Of a DNA stretch of 36,100 nucleotides, positions 9,563 through 16,170 are shown one piece after another; within the stretch, counting starts at the first letter, position 1, and each line of letters begins with the position of its first letter. Position numbers and translations under genes: made by a program. The stretch lies in assembly GCA_021812805.1 (NCBI GenBank), contig JAKAMQ010000008.1:1-36100 (forward strand), given 5' to 3'. The notes under the pieces are model-generated. The model ran no database searches. It saw only the letters and a program-made list of their open reading frames with translations, and was not told the DNA's origin. The DNA is from Acidobacteriota bacterium (GTDB lineage Bacteria > Acidobacteriota > Holophagae > Holophagales > Holophagaceae).

Positions 9563-10738
9563 TCACCGCACCAGGCCGGCCGCGCCCGCCAGCGCGCCCA
9601 GGCCCAGCACGAAGGCGGGATGCCACCGGAAGCGCAGCAGCAGGATCAGGGCGAGGAAGGCCAGCGCAATTCCGGAAAAGCCATGGATGGTGCCCTTGGC
9701 CAGAAGCAGGGCCGACCCGAAGATGAGGCCCACCACCACCGGCGAGAGACCTGCCAGCAGGTCCTTGGCCCGGCCCAGATCCTTCAGGCGGGTGTAGAAG
9801 TGGGACAACAGGCTCATCAGAGCCATGGCCGGGAGGAAGAGGGCCGCCGTGGCGACCAAGGCGCCCCCCACGCCCTGGACCCGGTAGCCCGCGAAGGTGG
9901 CCAGCACGGCGATAGGGCCCGGGGTGAGGTTGCTGATGGCCACGCCGTCCAGGAACTGCTGGGGGCTGAGCCAATGCAGGCGCTCGACCAGGCTCTGATG
10001 CAGGATGGGCACCAGCACGAAGCCCCCGCCGAAGAACACGAAGCCCACCTTCAGGAAGGTCCAGCCCAGGCCCAGCAGCGAGGACGCGGCCCCGGCGGCC
10101 GCAGGGGCGGGAAGCGCCAGCATCGCCGGAGCGGCGGGCGGGGAGGTCTCCGGCGCCTTCGAAGGGGATGGTCCTTTGGCCAGCCGGTCCCTGCCTAGCC
10201 AGAGGCCCACGGCGCCACCCGCCGCGAGGATGCTGAGGCTGTTCCATTTCAGGAGGGAGAGACCTAGCGCCAGGGCCAGCAAGAGGATCGCGGGAAGGGT
10301 GCGCACCGCCTTGCGGCCCATGGACCAGGCGGCGCTCAGGATGAGGGCGATGACCACCGGCCCGAGCCCGTGCAGGGCCGTCTGGAGCGCGGGGATTGAG
10401 TGGAAACTGAAGTAGAGCCAGGAAAGCAGGATCACCAGGATCACGGAGGGCGCGAGAAACGCCGCCGCGCAGGCCAGCCCGCCCAGGAAGCCGAAGAGCC
10501 GGTTTCCCACGAAGAGCGAGGCGTTCACGGCGAAGGGGCCGAGGATCTGCCCCAGGGCGACGCCATGGAGGAATTCCTCGAGATCCAGCAGTTTCCGCTT
10601 CCGGACCAGATCGTGCTCCATGAGCGCCACCACCGCCATGCCGCCCCCGAAGCCGATGGCCCCCAGGCGGAGAAACAGCCACACCAGCTCCCGGAGGCGG
10701 GGAGCCGGCCTGGACGCGGGATCGGGAGGGATCAGCAT
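9563..10738 (-). CDS. chrA: Chromate transporter (two-domain CHR family)
   Basis: FLRLGAIGFGGGMAVVALMEHDLV and the duplicated second half FLKVGFVFFGGGFVLVPILHQSLVERLHWLSPQQFLDGVAISNLTPGPIAVLATFAGY. Confidence 0.92.
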   Translation of the reverse strand: MLIPPDPASRPAPRLRELVWLFLRLGAIGFGGGMAVVALMEHDLVRKRKLLDLEEFLHGVALGQILGPFAVNASLFVGNRLFGFLGGLACAAAFLAPSVILVILLSWLYFSFHSIPALQTALHGLGPVVIALILSAAWSMGRKAVRTLPAILLLALALGLSLLKWNSLSILAAGGAVGLWLGRDRLAKGPSPSKAPETSPPAAPAMLALPAPAAAGAASSLLGLGWTFLKVGFVFFGGGFVLVPILHQSLVERLHWLSPQQFLDGVAISNLTPGPIAVLATFAGYRVQGVGGALVATAALFLPAMALMSLLSHFYTRLKDLGRAKDLLAGLSPVVVGLIFGSALLLAKGTIHGFSGIALAFLALILLLRFRWHPAFVLGLGALAGAAGLVR

Positions 10739-10753
10739 GGCGCTCCAGGGACC

Positions 10754-11929
10754 TCAGGGCAGCAGGTACTGGATTTCGGCGGTGAGGGCGTGCCGGGCCT
10801 GGATGCGTTTCAGGGCGGCCATCTGGGCCTCCAGGAGCTGGCGGCGGATGGGGAAGGCCTCCGAGGGCTGGTCCTGGCCCGAGGCCAGCCGTGCTTCGAC
10901 GGTGGCGAGGGCCCTCGAGAAATCGGGCACCGGCGTCACCTCCGAGGCCTTGCGGAAGCGGTACCACACCCCCAGGATGCGGGCGTCCAGCTCGGCCAGG
11001 GCCTGCCGCAGCTCCCCCCGGACCACCCGGATCTGAGCGTCGATGCTCTGCTTCAGGACGGCGCTCTCCCCCGGCCGGGGCAGCCGAACGGAGACGCCGA
11101 GCCGCAGGATGTGGTCCTCCGCCTCGGTGCCGTAGCTCGTCCGCAGGCTCCAGCGGGCCTGGGCCTGGGCCTCCTTCAGGCGCAGGCTCCGGGTCTCAAG
11201 GTCCGCCTGGGCCTGGAGGGCGCGCCGCAGCGGCCCCTGCCGGAGCCGGACCTGGATGTCCTCCTCGGGCACCGGCTGAACTACCCCGGGATCCGCCAGG
11301 GGCACCGGGGTGGCGGGCACATCGGCGAGGGCCACAATCGCGGCCCAGGCTTCGGCCATGCGCGTGCGGGCCTCGTCCAGATCCTGCTGGGCCTTCATGC
11401 GCTCGCCTTCCACCAGGTCCACCTGGTAGGCGGGTTCCTTCCCGTCCCGTGCGCGGCCGCGGGTGACCTCGAGCCAATGCTCCACCGTGGCCAGATCCGC
11501 CTCGCGGAGTGCGAGGGTGCGCTGGGCCAGCCAAGCTTCCAGGTAGCCGAACTTCACGCGGAGGGCCGCCTCCCGCCGGGCCGATTCCGCCAGCAGGGGG
11601 TGGGCCTGGCCGAGGCTGGCCTCCAGCTCGCCGCGAACCCGTGGCGCCAGGAAGAGGGGAAACTCGATCTCGGCGGCCTTGTCCGTGTAGGAGGGCAGGC
11701 CCGAGGGCCTCCGCGCGGCGCCCTCCAGGGAGACCGTCGGCCCCTCCCGGAGGAATCCCCGGGTGTCCTGGAGCTGCATCTGGAGGTCGGCGAGCCTGGA
11801 TTCCAGGCGGTACTGCTCAGTGGTCGGCCGCACCCGGGCGAGGAGGTCGGCATAGGAAAGCGGAGCCTGGGCCGCAGCAGGAAGGGCGAGCACCGCCGCC
11901 AGGACCCACGGGGAGCGGGGACGTTTCAC
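10754..11929 (-). CDS. TolC-like outer membrane efflux protein
   Basis: Signal peptide, LSYADLLARVRPTTEQYRLESRLADLQMQLQDTRGFLREGPTVSLEG; coiled-coil-rich OEP-like sequence; ATGA overlap with the upstream ferredoxin gene. Confidence 0.7.
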   Translation of the reverse strand: MKRPRSPWVLAAVLALPAAAQAPLSYADLLARVRPTTEQYRLESRLADLQMQLQDTRGFLREGPTVSLEGAARRPSGLPSYTDKAAEIEFPLFLAPRVRGELEASLGQAHPLLAESARREAALRVKFGYLEAWLAQRTLALREADLATVEHWLEVTRGRARDGKEPAYQVDLVEGERMKAQQDLDEARTRMAEAWAAIVALADVPATPVPLADPGVVQPVPEEDIQVRLRQGPLRRALQAQADLETRSLRLKEAQAQARWSLRTSYGTEAEDHILRLGVSVRLPRPGESAVLKQSIDAQIRVVRGELRQALAELDARILGVWYRFRKASEVTPVPDFSRALATVEARLASGQDQPSEAFPIRRQLLEAQMAALKRIQARHALTAEIQYLLP

Positions 11930-12561
11930 AGTTTGACCTCATTCACCAACACGAACCCGTTGCGGCGGGCCAGGTCGCGGAGGAGGGGCAGAAAGGCCTG
12001 GATGTCCGACTGGCCCGTGGAGACCACGTCGAACCGCATGAAGGCGGGCGTCTTCTCCGCCAGGCCCTTGGCGGTGGGCACGTGGAGTTCCAAGTCCACG
12101 AGGTCCATGGGGTGGTCGGCGATGAGTTCCTGGAGTTGAAGGAGGAAGTGCTTGTCGCCGAAGGCCCCGGCGATCTCCAGGCGGGTGCGGCAGGTGAGGC
12201 GGCTGAGCGCCTCCTCCGCAGTGGCCCGGGCCTTCTGGGCCTCCTGCTTGCTGCGCTTGGTCTTGGCCTCCTTCTTCACGACCTGAAGGATCTTGTGCTC
12301 TCGCTCCACCCGGCGGACCAGATCCCGATCCGCGAAGCGAATGGCGTCCGTGGGGCACACCATGGCGCAGGTGGTGCACCCTACCATGCAGGCGTAGGGT
12401 TGAGTGACAATGGCCTTCCGATCTCTGATGTCATAGACGCCCCGGCCACAGGTGACGTAGCAGAGCTCGCAGCCGATGCAGGCTTGGAGATCCACGATGG
12501 GGTACCAGGGCACCTCCTCGCGGGGAATGCCGTGCCAGCGTTCAGGGGTGGGAATGGACAT
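11926..12561 (-). CDS. 4Fe-4S ferredoxin-domain protein with additional C-terminal domain
   Basis: CIGCELCYVTCGRGVYDI and CMVGCTTCAMVCPTDAI; start taken as MSIPTPERWHG (12561). ORF track extends upstream to 12705, overlapping the CDF gene. Confidence 0.85.
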   Translation of the reverse strand: MSIPTPERWHGIPREEVPWYPIVDLQACIGCELCYVTCGRGVYDIRDRKAIVTQPYACMVGCTTCAMVCPTDAIRFADRDLVRRVEREHKILQVVKKEAKTKRSKQEAQKARATAEEALSRLTCRTRLEIAGAFGDKHFLLQLQELIADHPMDLVDLELHVPTAKGLAEKTPAFMRFDVVSTGQSDIQAFLPLLRDLARRNGFVLVNEVKL

Positions 12562-13519
12562 GGCTTGTCTCTTTTGATGCACGGCCGTGATGCGTTTGAG
12601 GATCGACTTCTGAGTGGAGGAGGCAGTCTCCGCCCGTGACGGACTCGACCTGGATCGTGGCGTGATCGATGTGACAGTAGTGTTCGAGTCCATGAGCCAG
12701 GTCATGCACCAGGGCAGCGGCGTCAGTCTCGGGTTCGGCCACCAGATGCACGCTCAGGGCGGTGGAGGTGGTGGAGATCGCCCACACATGAAGGTGGTGG
12801 AGATCCCGCACACCGGGGGCCTCCAGCAGCAGTGTCCGGACCTGGCCCAGATCCACGTCCGCGGGGACGGCGTCCAGGGATAGATCCAGAGCGCTCCGGA
12901 ACAGGGGCCAGGACTGGACCATCACGAGAATGCCCACGACGAGCCCGATGGCCGGATCCAGCCAGAGCCATCCCGTGAGCAGAATGCCGATCCCTCCGGC
13001 CACCACCCCCAGGGAGACGGCAGCATCGCCCATCAGATGCAGGAAGGCTCCGCGCACATTCAGGTCCCCATGGCTGCCGCGGAGGAAGAAGAGGGCGCTG
13101 CCCAGGTTGATCAGGGTGCCCAGCCCGGCCACCACGATCATGGTCATGCCCTGGGAAGGCTCGGGGTGCCAGAGGCGCTGGAGGGATTCCCACAGAATGC
13201 CCCCCGTGGCCGCCAGCAGGAGCATCCCGTTGACCAGCGCCGCGAGGATGCCCGCGCGCCGGTAGCCGTAGGTGCGCCGTGCCGTGGCCTGCCGCCCCAC
13301 CAGCCAGGCCGCGAACCAGGAGAGCCCCAGGCCCAGCACATCCCCGAAGTTGTGGGCGCCATCCGCCACCAGCGACAGGGAGTGGCTGCGCAGGCCGTAG
13401 ACCACCTCCACCAGCAGGAAGGCGGTGTTCAGGAGGATGCCCGCCAGGAAGGCCCGGTTCATGGCCTCCGGAGCTGGTGCATGGCCGTGAGCATGGCCGT
13501 GAGCATGGTCGTGGCTCAT
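12542..13519 (-). CDS. Cation diffusion facilitator (CzcD/ZitB-like)
   Basis: His-rich N-terminus (MSHDHAHGHAHGHA), SLSLVADGAHNFGDVLGLGLSWFAAWL, RRTYGYRRAGILAALVNGMLL, HLMGDAAVSLGVV. Confidence 0.94.
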   Translation of the reverse strand: MSHDHAHGHAHGHAPAPEAMNRAFLAGILLNTAFLLVEVVYGLRSHSLSLVADGAHNFGDVLGLGLSWFAAWLVGRQATARRTYGYRRAGILAALVNGMLLLAATGGILWESLQRLWHPEPSQGMTMIVVAGLGTLINLGSALFFLRGSHGDLNVRGAFLHLMGDAAVSLGVVAGGIGILLTGWLWLDPAIGLVVGILVMVQSWPLFRSALDLSLDAVPADVDLGQVRTLLLEAPGVRDLHHLHVWAISTTSTALSVHLVAEPETDAAALVHDLAHGLEHYCHIDHATIQVESVTGGDCLLHSEVDPQTHHGRASKETSHVHSHP

Positions 13520-13953
13520 GGGTGCCTCGGTGAATGTTGGATGTCAAATACGGTGCCCCCCATCTGGACGGCAGCCTCCAGATCCTTGAGCCAGACACAC
13601 TCTAGGTTCCGATAATGATGGGCCTTCCCGGCGCCGTATCCACCCCAGGCCAGGAGCAGGATTCCCACCCCGGACGCGCTCCACCGGAGGAGCAGGATGC
13701 GCGGCCAGTCGGATGGGAGCAGGAGGGCTGCGGCCAGCAGGAGGAGCCCCACGATCAGGGCCGCGACGGCACGCCGCCGCCAGGGCCGGATCAGACGCTC
13801 GCGGACGGTCTGGCGGAGATCCCCGATCAGATCCATCTGCTCATCCCGGTTAAGGCTTCCCTGGGTCCGTTCGATCTCCAGTTTCTCCACGGCCTGTGCC
13901 AGGCGGCCCGTGTAGTCGTCCAGGTGCGCGGCGAACTCCTTGATGGTGGTCAT
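13516..13953 (-). CDS. Small membrane protein of unknown function
   Basis: 145 aa, MTTIKEFAAHLDDYTGRLAQAVEKLEIERTQGSL... with two predicted TM helices; 4-nt overlap with CDF gene. ORF-track start at 14640 is an unrelated frame extension over the FmdE-like gene. Confidence 0.75.
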   Translation of the reverse strand: MTTIKEFAAHLDDYTGRLAQAVEKLEIERTQGSLNRDEQMDLIGDLRQTVRERLIRPWRRRAVAALIVGLLLLAAALLLPSDWPRILLLRWSASGVGILLLAWGGYGAGKAHHYRNLECVWLKDLEAAVQMGGTVFDIQHSPRHP

Positions 13954-13979
13954 GGCAGGCTCTCCTGGATGAGGTGGAT

Positions 13980-14600
13980 TCAAGCTTTGGATGGGGCGGC
14001 GGCCGAGCAGGGGATGCAGAGCCTTCGATCGCCCTGGGTGCGGCCATAGGCCGCCACGGTCACCTCGCCGCAGTGCTCGCAAAGGAAGATGTCGAAGGTT
14101 TCTCCGCTGCCGACGATGACCGGTCCCGATTCCACCTCGCCCACCTTCAGGAGCTGCCCCACGGGCGCGCTCATAACCCTTTGGATCAGGGGCTCCACAA
14201 CCTCCGAGGGGACCTGAGAGGCAGGTACGCCCTGCCTCCGATAGTCCAGAAAGAAGGGGCTCTGTCGCGAACCCATCTGCGCCTCCGCCCGGGGAGCCAC
14301 GCGCACCCGGCGCCCTGTGGCGCGGTCCACCAGGGTCAGGCCGAACTTGCCATAGCCCAGCTTCCGGATGTTGCCCTTGCCGAAGGTGCAGCCGGTGATC
14401 ATCTGCACGCCATCGGCGAAGCAGTGCGAGCAGTGGCCGTCCCCCAGCTCCAGGATGGCCTCGAGCTGGCCATCTGTGGATCGGGCGACACCCAGGGCAT
14501 CCAGCGCCGCAGCGCCGGCCCGCAGGCCCAGGGGCATGGCGGGGCACTTGTGGCCATGGAGAAGCTGTCCCGCGGAGAGGAAGGCGTGGGGATCGGTCAT
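13980..14600 (-). CDS. FmdE-family protein with C-terminal zinc-ribbon
   Basis: HGHKCPAMPLGLRAGAAALDALG, DGHCSHCFADGVQMITGCTFGKGNIRKLGYGKFGLTLVDRATGRRVRV, and CEHCGEVTVAAYGRTQGDRRLCIPC. Confidence 0.85.
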   Translation of the reverse strand: MTDPHAFLSAGQLLHGHKCPAMPLGLRAGAAALDALGVARSTDGQLEAILELGDGHCSHCFADGVQMITGCTFGKGNIRKLGYGKFGLTLVDRATGRRVRVAPRAEAQMGSRQSPFFLDYRRQGVPASQVPSEVVEPLIQRVMSAPVGQLLKVGEVESGPVIVGSGETFDIFLCEHCGEVTVAAYGRTQGDRRLCIPCSAAAPSKA

Positions 14601-14676
14601 GGGACTCCCGGCGCGGCGTGGTTTCAGCCGCCATGCACAAGATCCGCCCACCCCAGGCTGCGGGCCTTGTCTTGGA

Positions 14677-15609
14677 TCAAGTCCGGTCGGAATCCATCCC
14701 CGAAGCCAGGTGCCGGAGTGCGTCCAGCCGAATCACCTGGTACTTGCCCGGGCCCAGGCGGTGCAGAACGCCCCTGCGCACCAGCAGGGCCAGAGCCCGG
14801 GACAAGGAAGCGGGAGTCAAGCCGATGGCATCCGCGAAGGCCTGGGAGGTTCCAGGGATGGCGACCATGGGGTAGGGGCCGCCGGGCACGAGAGGTTCCA
14901 GGGCCGAAGCCACCCGGTTCACAGCGCTGCGGATGGAGAGATGTTCGATCGTGTCGAAGGCCTTGCGGAGCTGCCGCGCCAGGAGCGCCAGGAGCGCCAT
15001 GCTGATGCGGGGATCCTTCATGGCGGCTTCGAGGTCCTGGCGATGGACGATCCGCACGCGGGAGGCCTCCAGGGCCTCCACACTGGCGGGATAGCCCACT
15101 CCATCGAAGAAGGGCGCGAACCCCAGCACATCGCCGGGTCCGAACCGGATGAGGGTGGCGTTACGGCCATCCTCGAAGGTCCGGATGGCCCGGAGCAGCC
15201 CGTGTTCCACCTGCACGAGCCGATCTGCGGGATCTCCTTCGTGCCAGAGGAATCCGCCCTTGCGCAGGGGCACCGTCCTCGCATGGGCTTCGAGCAGGCT
15301 TATGAACGCCTGAGGGCCGCTCATCGAAACAGGAGAAAGGGCAGATGCGGGACGTGCGGGAGCGCGGACCTCGATGGCGAATTGTCCGGTTCGGGTCAAA
15401 CGGATGGCGCGGGCGCGTCCGGGTTCCAGCGCCACCAGACCTTTGGCCTGGAGGCGCCCGAGGTACTCGCGTGCGGAGGCAGCCGTGGTCCAGCCCAAAG
15501 CGGCGGCAAGCTCGCGCAGTGTTGGGGGCAGTCTGTCGCCGGGCCAACCTCCCAGGACATGAAGCACCCGGGATTCAGTGGCGGTGAGAGCAGATCCAGA
15601 CTGGGCCAT
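14677..15609 (-). CDS. CRP/FNR-type regulator with extra N-terminal LexA-like winged HTH domain
   Basis: N-terminal ALTATESRVLHVLGGWPGDRLPPTLRELAAALGWTTAASAREYLGRLQAKGLVALEPGRARAIRLT resembles LexA DNA-binding domain; then cNMP-binding-like GGFLWHEGDPADRLVQVEHGLLRAIRTFEDGRNATLIRFGPGDVLG and C-terminal HTH QAFADAIGLTPASLSRALALLVRRGVL. Confidence 0.85.
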   Translation of the reverse strand: MAQSGSALTATESRVLHVLGGWPGDRLPPTLRELAAALGWTTAASAREYLGRLQAKGLVALEPGRARAIRLTRTGQFAIEVRAPARPASALSPVSMSGPQAFISLLEAHARTVPLRKGGFLWHEGDPADRLVQVEHGLLRAIRTFEDGRNATLIRFGPGDVLGFAPFFDGVGYPASVEALEASRVRIVHRQDLEAAMKDPRISMALLALLARQLRKAFDTIEHLSIRSAVNRVASALEPLVPGGPYPMVAIPGTSQAFADAIGLTPASLSRALALLVRRGVLHRLGPGKYQVIRLDALRHLASGMDSDRT

Positions 15610-15744
15610 ATAAAAGTATGGTCCACTTCGAACCCCATGCGCGATCCCAGATGTGATCCGTTCCACCCCGGTTCCGCAGAACCCGGAGAGGCGGGCGACT
15701 ACCATGGACATGCGGCCATGGACGTAGGTTGCAGCAGGTTCTGG

Positions 15745-16170
15745 ATGATCAGGGACACGCACCAGACATTCTCGCCGGAGCGCCGGAAGGCGCTCCGGCA
15801 CGGAATCCTGTTCCTGTGCGGCGCGTCCTTCGCCGGGGCCTTGGTGGCCATGCTGCGGGAGGTCCGCACCCGGCAGGAACCTGAAACGGTCCACCTCCCC
15901 CCGGATCTGGCGGAGGGGCTTTCCATCGAAGGCCCGGTGATCGTCTTCCGCGAGGCCTCCGGTCAGCTCCTCGCCTTCTCCAGCCGCTGCACCCACCTGG
16001 GCTGTCGTCTGGACCGCATCCAGGGCGGAGAGGCAGTCTGCCCTTGCCACGGCTCACGTTTTCATCCAGACGGATCTGTGGCCCAAGGGCCGGCCTCGCG
16101 CCCGCTCCTCCCCGTGAAACTTGAACCGGACGGATCCTCGGGGGGATGGATCGCCCGTGTCCAGTCCTAG
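15745..16170 (+). CDS. Rieske [2Fe-2S] protein
   Basis: CTHLGCRLDRIQGGEAVCPCHGSRFHPDGSVAQGPASRPL canonical Rieske motifs; one N-terminal TM. Start uncertain (15718 also possible). Confidence 0.92.
   Translation: MIRDTHQTFSPERRKALRHGILFLCGASFAGALVAMLREVRTRQEPETVHLPPDLAEGLSIEGPVIVFREASGQLLAFSSRCTHLGCRLDRIQGGEAVCPCHGSRFHPDGSVAQGPASRPLLPVKLEPDGSSGGWIARVQS

Noticed and set aside
10400-12639. Plus-strand ORFs of 579 and 376 aa
   Set aside because: Antisense to ChrA, TolC-like and ferredoxin genes; composition typical of GC-driven shadow ORFs.
14368-15744. Upstream extension of the Rieske ORF to 600 aa
   Set aside because: Extension runs antisense through the CRP-like regulator; Rieske N-terminal TM follows the start at 15718/15745.
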